NCBI GenBank assembly: GCA_030651895.1
Contig: JAUSBR010000010.1
Location: 310,001 to 374,000 of the forward strand
Direction of reading: 5' to 3'
From: Sideroxyarcus sp.
GTDB lineage: Bacteria > Pseudomonadota > Gammaproteobacteria > Burkholderiales > Gallionellaceae
DNA length: 64,000 nt
Part shown: positions 56,878-64,000 of the stretch, piece by piece
How the letters are laid out: every line of letters starts with the position of its first letter
Numbering within the stretch: the first letter of the stretch is position 1
Translations under genes and position numbers: made by a program
The notes under the pieces: generated by a model
Database searches by the model: none
What the model saw: the letters and a program-made list of their open reading frames with translations, nothing else
Told to the model about the DNA's origin: nothing

Positions 56878-56960
56878 TGTCGCGGTCCCGCTACCGTAGT
56901 TTCCCTTAGGCCGGAGACTTTGCGTCCGTACCTTTCGGTACGTTTGCCAAGTGGGTGAAT
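56878..56960 (-). ncRNA. Cyclic di-GMP-I (GEMM) riboswitch
   Basis: The minus strand reads CACCCACTTGGCAAACG, then GTACC-GAAA-GGTAC (a GNRA-capped stem). Next come GGACGCAAAGTCTCCGGCCT and CTACGGTAGCGGGACCGC. These match the conserved parts of the GEMM aptamer: GGCAAAC, the GNRA stem, GGACGCAAAG, CCGGCCTAA and GGTAGCGGG. It lies in the leader of the bacteriohemerythrin gene. Downstream, CAGGG/CCCTG and AGCCC/GGGCT-TTTTC segments could serve as the expression platform. The effect of c-di-GMP, on or off, cannot be read with certainty. Confidence 0.92.
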
Positions 56961-57020
56961 CCTAATGTTTTATTTCAGGTCAGTCAATCCCGATAATTTC
57001 ATTGGGTTTAGATCGCCGAA

Positions 57021-57053
57021 AATGAAAAAGGCTTCCATTTCTGGAAGCCTTTT
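57021..57053 (-). terminator. Terminator of the tRNA pair
   Basis: On the minus strand AAAGGCTTCCA and TGGAAGCCTTT form an 11-base-pair stem with a four-base loop followed by a T-rich tract. It ends transcription of tRNA-Ser and tRNA-Arg and lies close to the riboswitch promoter region. Confidence 0.88.
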
Positions 57054-57057
57054 GAAT

Positions 57058-57134
57058 TGGTGCGCCGGAAGAGATTCGAACTCCTGACCCCTTGGTTCGT
57101 AGCCAAGTACTCTATCCAGCTGAGCTACCGGCGC
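57058..57134 (-). tRNA. tRNA-Arg (ACG)
   Basis: A 77-base tRNA with encoded CCA. The acceptor stem GCGCCGG pairs with CCGGCGC, the D loop is AGCTCAGCTGGATAGAGT, the anticodon loop is CTACGAA (ACG, normally read as ICG after deamination), and the T loop is AGTTCGAATCT. Confidence 0.96.
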
Positions 57135-57175
57135 ATGTTTGTTGCTTTTTACTGCTGTGCTACTTTGTTACTTCG

Positions 57176-57269
57176 TGGCGGAGAGGGAGGGATTCGAACC
57201 CTCGATACAAGTTTAAGCTCGTATGCGTCCTTAGCAGGGACGTGCCTTCGACCACTCGGCCACCTCTCC
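57176..57269 (-). tRNA. tRNA-Ser (GCU)
   Basis: A 94-base class II tRNA with encoded CCA. The acceptor stem GGAGAGG pairs with CCTCTCC. The anticodon loop is CTGCTAA (GCU), and there is a long variable arm of about 20 bases. It lies 41 bases before tRNA-Arg and is transcribed in the same direction. Confidence 0.96.
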
Positions 57270-57314
57270 GAAGGCCGCGAATGATACTGATTAGAGGGTA
57301 GACGGTCAAACGAT

Positions 57315-58547
57315 TTATGCGTCTTCCTGGTCCAGATTGAAGGCTTTGTGCAGCACCCTCACCGCCAGTTCCAGATACTTCTCGTCGATGACCACGGAAA
57401 TCTTGATCTCGGAGGTGGAGATCATCTGGATGTTGATGCCCTCTTCCGCCAGCGTGCGGAACATCTTGCTGGCGATGCCCACATGCGAACGCATGCCGAC
57501 GCCGACCACGGAGACCTTGGCGGTCTTGTTGTCGCCGATGACGTCGCGCGCGCCGATATGCGGCTGGACCTTGTCCTTCAGGATGTCCATCGCCTTGTTG
57601 AACTCGTTGCGATGCACGGTGAAGGAGAAGTCGGTGGAACCGTCCACGCCGACGTTCTGGATGATCATGTCCACGTCAATGTTGGCGTCGCTGACCGGAC
57701 CCAGGATCTGATAGGCGATGCCGGGCTTGTCCGGTACGCCGCGCACGGTGATCTTCGCCTCGTCGCGGTTGAACGCGATGCCTGAAATGATTGCCTGTTC
57801 CATTTTATTGCCTTCCTCGAAAGTGATCAGCGTACCCTCGCCCTCGTCGGTGAAGCTGGAGAGCACACGCAGTTTGACTTTATATTTTCCGGCGAACTCG
57901 ACCGAGCGGATCTGTAGCACCTTGGAACCCAGACTCGCCATTTCCAGCATCTCTTCGAAAGTGATGCTCTTGAGGCGGCGCGCTTCGGGCACCATGCGCG
58001 GGTCGGTAGTGTAGACGCCGTCGACATCGGTGTAGATCTGGCACTCGTCGGCACGCAGCGCGGCGGCGATCGCCACGCCAGTGGTGTCCGAACCGCCGCG
58101 TCCCAGCGTGGTGATGTTGCCTGCCTCATCCATGCCCTGGAAGCCGGCCACCACGACCACCTTGCCGGCGGTCAGGTCGGCGTGGATGTTCTGCTCGTCG
58201 ATGCTGAGGATGCGCGCCTTGGTGAAGGAACTGTCGGTCAGGATCTTGACCTGCGCGCCGGTGTAGCTCTTTGCATCCAGGCCGATGTCCTTAAGCGCCA
58301 TGGACAGCAGGCCGATGGTCACCTGCTCGCCGGTGGAGATGATCACGTCCAGCTCGCGCGGATCGGGATGTTTTTGGATCTCGTGGGCAAGATGGATAAG
58401 GCGATTGGTCTCGCCGCTCATGGCGGAAACCACCACCACGACCTGATGCCCCTGAGCTGTGTATTTTGCTACGCGCTGCGCAACATTCCTGATGCGCTCC
58501 GGACTGCCCATTGAGGTGCCGCCGTATTTCTGAACAATCAATGCCAC
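57315..58547 (-). CDS. lysC: Aspartate kinase
   Basis: First enzyme of the aspartate pathway to Lys, Thr, Met and diaminopimelate, 410 residues. The N-terminal VQKYGGTSMGSPERI and VVVVSAMSGETNRLI bind ATP and substrate. The C-terminal third has two ACT domains (ISGIAFNRDEAKITVRGVPD and KVSVVGVGMRSHVGIASKMF) that mediate feedback control, as in the monofunctional beta/gammaproteobacterial enzymes. Translation begins at a GTG (58547), as the family start ALIVQKYGG demands. It diverges from recJ across 90 bases. Confidence 0.97.
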   Translation of the reverse strand: MALIVQKYGGTSMGSPERIRNVAQRVAKYTAQGHQVVVVVSAMSGETNRLIHLAHEIQKHPDPRELDVIISTGEQVTIGLLSMALKDIGLDAKSYTGAQVKILTDSSFTKARILSIDEQNIHADLTAGKVVVVAGFQGMDEAGNITTLGRGGSDTTGVAIAAALRADECQIYTDVDGVYTTDPRMVPEARRLKSITFEEMLEMASLGSKVLQIRSVEFAGKYKVKLRVLSSFTDEGEGTLITFEEGNKMEQAIISGIAFNRDEAKITVRGVPDKPGIAYQILGPVSDANIDVDMIIQNVGVDGSTDFSFTVHRNEFNKAMDILKDKVQPHIGARDVIGDNKTAKVSVVGVGMRSHVGIASKMFRTLAEEGINIQMISTSEIKISVVIDEKYLELAVRVLHKAFNLDQEDA

Positions 58548-58637
58548 GATATGCCTGTGCCGTTTTTTGTGAGGGCGGCATTCTAACCGAACTGCCGCCA
58601 AAAGACGATTCCCCCTCTGCTACACTGCGGGCACATC

Positions 58638-60320
58638 ATGAGCAAGATAAGCCGCCGCCCCTTCCCTGCCGATATCGCCGAAAAACTGGCCGCATCCGGC
58701 ATCCCGCCCCTGCTGGCGCGCATCTACGCCGCGCGCGGCATCGCCGAGGCCGCGCAACTGGATACCGACATCAAGCGCCTGCTGCCTTTTGCACTGCTCA
58801 GGAATGCCGAAACGATGGGCAAGCTGCTGGCCGACGCCATCGCCGCACAAAAGAAGATCCTGATCGTGGCCGACTACGACGCCGACGGTGCCACCGCCTG
58901 TGCCGTGGGTATGCGCGGTCTGGCTGCCCTTGGTGCAAAAGTGGATTTCATCGTCCCCAACCGTTTCGAATACGGTTACGGGCTCACTCCGGAGATCGTG
59001 CGGCTCGCCGCTGAAAGCAAACCCGACATCCTGCTCACCGTGGACAACGGCATCGCCAGCGTGGAGGGCGTGGCCGAAGCCCAGCGGCTGGGCATGCAGG
59101 TACTGGTGACCGACCATCACCTGCCCGGCGATACGCTACCGGAAGCAGAGTGCATCGTGAATCCGAACCAGCCAGGTTGTTCCTTCCCCAGCAAAAACCT
59201 GGCCGGCGTGGGGGTGATGTTCTATGTGTTGATGGCCTTGCGCGCGGAGATGCGCGAGCGCGGTGCTTTTGCGGGCAAGACCGAACCCAACCTCGGCACC
59301 CTGCTTGATCTTGTCGCCCTCGGCACGGTGGCTGACGTGGTAAAGCTGGACGATAACAACCGTATCCTGGTGCAACAGGGTTTGCAGCGCATCCGCGCCG
59401 GTCGCTCTTGTGCCGGGATTCAGGCCTTGCTGCACATCGCGCGCCGACAAGCGGCGCAGGCAACATCCTACGAACTCGGTTTCATCGTCGGCCCGCGCCT
59501 GAATGCAGCCGGACGGTTGGAGAACATGGGCTTGGGCATCCTATGCCTGCTGACCGATGATGCCGCCGAGGCCAATGATATCGCCGCCAAACTGGATGCG
59601 CTCAACCAAGAACGTCGCAGTATCGAGGCCGACATGCAGGACAGCGCGCTGGCGACGCTGCACGCCTTCGACCCAGCCGACAGCTTCTCGCTTTCGCTGT
59701 TCAACGAAGATTGGCATCAGGGCGTGATCGGTATCCTCGCCTCGCGCCTCAAGGACAAGTTCCACCGCCCGGTGATCGCCTTTGCCCGTTCGCAGACGGG
59801 CGAGCTGAAAGGCTCCGGCCGCAGCATCGCTGGATTGCATCTGCGCGATGCGCTCGATCTGGTGTCGAAACGACAGCCCCATTTGATCCTGAAGTTTGGT
59901 GGTCACGCCATGGCGGCGGGCCTGAGCATCCGCGAGGAACATCTCAATGAGTTCCGCCAAGCATTTGAATCCATTGCGCAGGAATTGCTCGATGCCGAAG
60001 CGCTGGTTAAGACCATTTCTACGGACGGCTCGCTTGACGAGCAAGAATTCACATTAAGTATCGCGCGCGACCTGCAACGCCAAGTGTGGGGACAGGGCTT
60101 TGCGGAGCCGCTGTTCGAGGGCGATTTCCGCGTGCAATCCCAGCGTATCGTCGGCGAGAAACATCTCAAGCTCAAACTGTCTTCTCCCGCCGGCAGTTAC
60201 GAGGCCATCCGCTTTTTCCATGCCGACCCGGCGCCGGAGACGGTTCGTGCGGTATACAGCCTGAGTGTCAATGAATACAATGGAAACGAGACATTGCAGC
60301 TTATCGTGCGCCACTGGTAA
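58638..60320 (+). CDS. recJ: Single-stranded-DNA-specific exonuclease RecJ
   Basis: 5'-3' exonuclease of 560 residues for RecF recombination and mismatch repair. DHH-family motifs: ADYDADGATACAV near residue 80, LTVDNGIASVEG, TDHHLPGD and GPRLNAAGRLENM. The DHHA1 motif is KGSGRSIAGLHLRDAL, followed by an OB fold at the C terminus. Residue count matches the family. It precedes the MgtC-like gene by 11 bases and may be cotranscribed with it. Confidence 0.96.
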   Translation: MSKISRRPFPADIAEKLAASGIPPLLARIYAARGIAEAAQLDTDIKRLLPFALLRNAETMGKLLADAIAAQKKILIVADYDADGATACAVGMRGLAALGAKVDFIVPNRFEYGYGLTPEIVRLAAESKPDILLTVDNGIASVEGVAEAQRLGMQVLVTDHHLPGDTLPEAECIVNPNQPGCSFPSKNLAGVGVMFYVLMALRAEMRERGAFAGKTEPNLGTLLDLVALGTVADVVKLDDNNRILVQQGLQRIRAGRSCAGIQALLHIARRQAAQATSYELGFIVGPRLNAAGRLENMGLGILCLLTDDAAEANDIAAKLDALNQERRSIEADMQDSALATLHAFDPADSFSLSLFNEDWHQGVIGILASRLKDKFHRPVIAFARSQTGELKGSGRSIAGLHLRDALDLVSKRQPHLILKFGGHAMAAGLSIREEHLNEFRQAFESIAQELLDAEALVKTISTDGSLDEQEFTLSIARDLQRQVWGQGFAEPLFEGDFRVQSQRIVGEKHLKLKLSSPAGSYEAIRFFHADPAPETVRAVYSLSVNEYNGNETLQLIVRHW

Positions 60321-60331
60321 GGAGAAAGCTA

Positions 60332-61600
60332 ATGGACATCAACTTCCTGCAAGGCAACGGCATCGAAGCCTTGCCGCAATTCCTGACCAGCCTGGCCATC
60401 GGCCTGCTCATCGGGCTGGAGCGCGAACGCAACCCCTCCGCCAAAGCCGGACTGCGTACCTTTGCGCTGGTCGCGGTGTTCGGTACTTTGATGGCGCTGC
60501 TCGCGGACAAGATCGGCTCGCCCTGGATGGTCGTCGCGGGTATAGCCGCCGTGGCCGGCACTATCATCGCTGCATATCTCAATAGTCCTCCCGACGAGGA
60601 CGATGCCGACCCTGGCACCACCACGGTAGTCGCCCTGCTGCTCAGTTACGGGTTGGGCGTGATGATTTGGGTCGGGCTTTCCAAACTTGCCGTGATGCTG
60701 GCGATCGGTATCACCACTCTGCTCTACTTCAAGCCCGAACTGCGCGGTTTCACCCAAAGTCTGGCGCGCCGCGATCTGGTCGCCGTGCTGCAATTCTCGG
60801 TGCTGACCTTTATCGTGCTGCCCATACTCCCGGACCAGAGCTACGGCCCCTATGATGCGTTCAACCCCTACCAGGCCTGGTTGATGGTGGTGCTCATATC
60901 CGGCATCAGTCTTGCCGGTTATGCCGCGCTGCATGTGGTGGGAGCGCGCTACGGCGCTCCTTTGCTGGGCTTCTTCGGCGGATTGGTTTCGAGTACCGCC
61001 ACCACCATGATCTACGCGAAACACGGCAAAGCCAATCAGGCGATGATTAACCTGGCCGCTTCGGTGATTGTGATCGCCAGTATGGTGGTGCTGCTGCGCC
61101 TTCTGGTGGTGAGCTCCATCGTCGCTTACGGCGCCATCCCGACCTTGTTGCCGGTGTTCGCGGGCGGCTTGCTCGCCGGTCTGGTGGCCGCGGTCTTTGC
61201 CTGGCGCAAGACCATCAAGGGCACCGAACTCTTTGTCCCGGAGACAACCAACCCCGCCGAACTGCATACCGCCATCGGCTTCGGTCTGCTGTATGTCATC
61301 GTGCTGCTGGGCTCTGCCTGGATGGCCGATCTGGCCGGCAGCCAGGGTCTGTATGCGGTGGCGCTGGTCTCCGGTCTGACTGATGTGGATGCCATCACCC
61401 TGTCCAGCCTGCGCCTGTTCAATCTCGGACAATTGAGCGAGCAGCAGACCGTCACCGCGATCACCATCGCATTCCTTTCCAACGTCGCCTTCAAGTTCGG
61501 CATGGTCGTCTTCATCGGCGGCTGGGCACTGGCCAGACAGGTCGCCATCGGCTTCGGCGCGATCGCCTGCGGCGTACTGTTCGGCCTGCTGATTCTTTGA
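60332..61600 (+). CDS. MgtC/SapB-DUF4010 membrane protein
   Basis: A 422-residue protein with about 11-12 membrane helices. The N-terminal 150 residues form the MgtC/SapB-like domain (LTSLAIGLLIGLERERNPSA, RTFALVAVFGTLMALL). The rest is DUF4010 (GAIPTLLPVFAGGLLAG, SGLTDVDAITLSSLRLF). MgtC proteins are linked to magnesium, phosphate and acid stress; for this fused form no activity is known. A TAAGGAG ribosome binding site precedes the ATG. It is just downstream of recJ. Confidence 0.87.
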   Translation: MDINFLQGNGIEALPQFLTSLAIGLLIGLERERNPSAKAGLRTFALVAVFGTLMALLADKIGSPWMVVAGIAAVAGTIIAAYLNSPPDEDDADPGTTTVVALLLSYGLGVMIWVGLSKLAVMLAIGITTLLYFKPELRGFTQSLARRDLVAVLQFSVLTFIVLPILPDQSYGPYDAFNPYQAWLMVVLISGISLAGYAALHVVGARYGAPLLGFFGGLVSSTATTMIYAKHGKANQAMINLAASVIVIASMVVLLRLLVVSSIVAYGAIPTLLPVFAGGLLAGLVAAVFAWRKTIKGTELFVPETTNPAELHTAIGFGLLYVIVLLGSAWMADLAGSQGLYAVALVSGLTDVDAITLSSLRLFNLGQLSEQQTVTAITIAFLSNVAFKFGMVVFIGGWALARQVAIGFGAIACGVLFGLLIL

Positions 61601-61643
61601 CCCGCCGGAGATTTTCGGATCCCTTCGGCCGGCTCTGGCCGTG

Positions 61644-61649
61644 TATAAT
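61644..61649 (+). promoter_or_regulatory. Candidate -10 element upstream of prfB
   Basis: A perfect TATAAT lies 37 bases before the prfB ATG in the 85-base gap after the MgtC-like gene. No good -35 hexamer was found at 16-18 bases, so the assignment is weak. Confidence 0.4.
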
Positions 61650-61685
61650 CGCGGCCTTTCCAAGCAGCGACTAAAAGACATAATC

Positions 61686-62790
61686 ATGGAAGCCGAACAA
61701 CTCAACGCCCTCTCGAATTCCCTGCAAGACTTGCGCACCCGAAGCAACGAATTACGGAGGTTTCTTTGACTTCGACAGCAAGCAGGAACGCTTAGCCGAA
61801 GTCAATCAACTCGCCGAAGACCCGACCATCTGGAACGATGCGAAGCGCGCCCAGGAATTGGGCCGCGAACGCAAGTCGCTGGAAGACGTGGTGCTCGGCC
61901 TCACCCAGATCACCCAGGATCTCGAAGATGCCGCCGAGTTGTTCGAGATGGCGCAGGCCGAGAACGATGACGACAGTCTGCTGAGCATCGCCGACGATGT
62001 GCAGGACATCGAGAAGCGCGTTGCCGCGCTCGAATTCCGCCGCATGTTCTCCAACCCGGCAGATCCGAACAACTGCTTCATCGACATCCAGGCCGGCGCC
62101 GGCGGCACCGAAGCCTGCGACTGGGCCTCGATGCTGTTGCGCCAATATCTCCGCTATTGCGAACGCAAGGGCTTCAAGGTCGAGGTGCTGGAACAGACCG
62201 ACGGCGACGTGGCAGGTCTGCGCAGCGCCTCGATCAAGGTCGAGGGCGAATACGCCTACGGTCTCCTGCGCACCGAGACCGGCGTGCACCGTCTGGTACG
62301 CAAGTCGCCGTTCGATTCCTCGGGCGGCCGCCATACCTCGTTCGCGAGCCTGTTCGTCTCCCCTGAAGTGGACGACTCGATCGAGGTGGACATCAACCCG
62401 GCCGACCTGCGCGTCGACACCTTCCGCGCGTCCGGCGCGGGCGGCCAGCACATCAACAAGACCGACTCGGCGATCCGCATCACCCACATCCCGACCGGTA
62501 TCGTGGTGCAGTGCCAGAACGACCGCTCGCAGCACAAGAACCGCGCCGAAGCCATGTCCATGCTGAAATCGCGCATGTATGAAGAAGAGATGCGCAAACG
62601 CCGGGCCGAGGCCGACAAGCTGGAAGCCACCAAGTCCGACGTCGGCTGGGGCCACCAGATCCGCTCCTACGTGCTCGACCAGTCGCGCATCAAGGATCTG
62701 CGCACCAACGTCGAGATCTCCAATACGCAAAAGGTGCTCGACGGCGATCTCGATCCCTTCATCGAGGCCAGCCTGAAGCAAGGCGTTTAA
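61686..62790 (+). CDS. prfB: Peptide chain release factor 2 with programmed +1 frameshift
   Basis: RF2 (about 367 residues) releases peptides at UGA and UAA. The first frame runs from ATG 61686 through 27 codons to an in-frame TGA at 61767-61769. The slippery site CTT-TGA-C is preceded by the Shine-Dalgarno-like GGAGG, so the ribosome slips +1 and continues from GAC at 61768 to the TAA at 62788. The catalytic [15 protein letters not shown] motif and the anticodon-like SPF (here KSPFDSSG) are present. This autoregulatory arrangement is the standard one: low RF2 raises frameshifting. Confidence 0.96.
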
Positions 62791-62793
62791 TCC

Positions 62794-64000
62794 ATGTCCG
62801 TGGAGGAAAACAAAGGACTCTCCGAGTTCTTCGTTGACGGCGTCGAGCCTGCCGATGTACCGCAGTTCTTTCCGCTGGTCGAAGCCAAGCCGCTGATCGG
62901 TGCGATGATCGCGCTGTTCCGCGGTGGCGACGACGAGGTGATGGTGCGCCTGATGGTACTGCGCGAGATCGGTTTGCGCGCAGAGGCGCCGGAGTGGACT
63001 CCGCGCGACCTGCAAAGCCACTTCGCTTTCGTCAACCCCTCCAAACTCAACACCGTGCTCGGCCGCCTGCGCGAACACGAGCTGCTGCTGTGGGACAGCG
63101 AGCGCCACGTTTATCAAATCTCCTCCGCCGGACGCATGGTGCTGTCCGCGCTCTCCAGCCTGCTGTCGTTCAGCCCCGAACAGGACGGCGAATTCTTCGC
63201 CGCGCAGATCGCCGCCGGCGCTGCCGTCGGCAAACTGTCACCGGAAGCGCTGTCGCACCTGCTGGCGCGTCTTGCGGAACTGGAAGAAGAATTCTCCCAG
63301 GCCGTCGCCTCCGGTTCCGAGTTCCGCCTGCGCGCCGCACAGAGCAAGCTAACCTCGGTGTGGCAGTGGATGGAAAAAGCCAACGAAGTCTTGCGCAACC
63401 TCTCCGCCGAAGGCTTTGCCGACGATGCGAGCTGGCGGCTGGCGCAAGAGATCGGTTCGCGCCAATCTCGCATCATGCGCATGTCGTCGGTGTTCCAGCG
63501 CGAGCTGGCCGAGATCTCGCGCCAGCAGGTGCACCTGTCACATGGCGGCCTCAGTTCTTCCGAACTCGCCGCCTGGCTCAAGCAGCGCAGCGTGGACGAA
63601 TTGGTCGGACTCGCCGCAGAGCAGCTTTCGATCACGCCGGAATGCACTTTCATCCTGCCCGACGTGATGCTGGACAACACCGAAGAATTCGTCGCGCGCG
63701 AGCAGCCGAACCGCCATGTCTCCGCCATGCCCGCGCCTGCCGAGGTCGAATATGTGGACGACATCGAGCACGAACCACCATATCAACTTGCCGCGCTGAC
63801 ACGCCTGCTGTCCGGTCTGGAAGAACCGATGAGCTTGGCCGACGGCATCGTCGGCGGCAACTTCAGCGATGCCTCGTACCGCCTGTCGCTGCTGTCTTTC
63901 CTCGGCGAGCAGAACGTCGATCCCGAACTTGCGCCATTGGCGCACCTGCCGCTGCAATTGCGCTGGAATGAAAGTCTGGAACTGAAAACCATAGGACGCG
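62794..64000 (+). CDS. Winged-helix/helical protein of unknown function (3' end outside window)
   Basis: At least 402 residues; the frame is open to the window edge. The first 125 residues look like a winged-helix domain (TPRDLQSHFAFVNPSKLNTVLGRLREHELL, a recognition-helix-like run, ending with QISSAGRMVLSALSSLL). A long helical part follows (EFRLRAAQSKLTSVWQWMEKA, QEIGSRQSRIMRMSSVFQRELAEI). The layout of a winged helix followed by a helical arm resembles MukF/MksF-type kleisins, but no clear motif proves it. It starts three bases after prfB. I cannot name a family. Confidence 0.78.
   Translation, partial: MSVEENKGLSEFFVDGVEPADVPQFFPLVEAKPLIGAMIALFRGGDDEVMVRLMVLREIGLRAEAPEWTPRDLQSHFAFVNPSKLNTVLGRLREHELLLWDSERHVYQISSAGRMVLSALSSLLSFSPEQDGEFFAAQIAAGAAVGKLSPEALSHLLARLAELEEEFSQAVASGSEFRLRAAQSKLTSVWQWMEKANEVLRNLSAEGFADDASWRLAQEIGSRQSRIMRMSSVFQRELAEISRQQVHLSHGGLSSSELAAWLKQRSVDELVGLAAEQLSITPECTFILPDVMLDNTEEFVAREQPNRHVSAMPAPAEVEYVDDIEHEPPYQLAALTRLLSGLEEPMSLADGIVGGNFSDASYRLSLLSFLGEQNVDPELAPLAHLPLQLRWNESLELKTIGR

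Overview
The window is about 64 kb of gene-dense, GC-rich chromosome from a Gram-negative proteobacterium. Gene content and order point to a betaproteobacterium: the rpsB-tsf-pyrH-frr-uppS-cdsA-dxr-rseP-bamA-skp-lpxD-fabZ-lpxA-lpxB-rnhB block, RNase E with a long arginine-rich tail, and many sensory and c-di-GMP proteins. The free-living iron/sulfur or methylotroph-type Nitrosomonadales (Gallionellaceae-like) would fit, but the genus is inference. Almost everything is ordinary chromosomal housekeeping. No plasmid, complete prophage, transposase, rRNA or CRISPR array was seen.

Layout. 1-4.1 kb (minus): the 3'-truncated trpS, a site-2 protease, a YrdC/Sua5-type protein, a PHP phosphoesterase, RnfH and a RatA/COQ10-type START protein. 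These face smpB and msrA on the plus strand. 5.2-20 kb (minus): two small membrane proteins, then the fifteen-gene translation, isoprenoid and outer-membrane-assembly block. It is headed by rpsB with a clear sigma70 promoter, and most genes overlap or nearly touch. 20-25.7 kb: a TesA-like esterase, sppA, a HAD phosphatase and rlmM. After rlmM comes a patch containing a duplicated rlmM tail, a tiny lysine-rich secreted protein and an AT-richer secreted protein of unknown function.

25.7-37.5 kb: rluC and rne diverge. Then come a secreted metalloprotease fused to a propeller and a barrel, a LuxR-type response regulator with a hybrid histidine kinase, a low-molecular-weight phosphatase and uvrB. 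37.6-49.6 kb: two diguanylate cyclases with intact GGDEF and I-site motifs, an MtfA peptidase, a ROK sugar kinase and an outer-membrane barrel. Also here are an aspartate aminotransferase and two proteins that share an uncharacterised N-terminal module; one of them is a 1033-residue TolA-like/AsmA-like membrane protein. 49.7-50.6 kb: tRNA-Asn carries a 0.7-kb insertion bounded by a repeat of the tRNA 3' end, with one J-domain-like gene inside. 50.8-57.3 kb: SPFH/NfeD pair, a zinc-binding chemoreceptor, umuDC behind an unusual operator, a bacteriohemerythrin behind a c-di-GMP-I riboswitch, tRNA-Arg and tRNA-Ser. 57.3-64 kb: lysC, recJ, an MgtC-like membrane protein, prfB with its programmed frameshift, and a truncated winged-helix/helical gene.

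The signals most worth following are these: the c-di-GMP riboswitch in front of hemerythrin near two local cyclases, the paired GAAC-N4-GTTC operator at umuDC, the tRNA-Asn mini-island, the rlmM tail duplication and in-frame repeat insertion, the shared N-terminal module flanking the aminotransferase, and the protease-propeller-barrel fusion.
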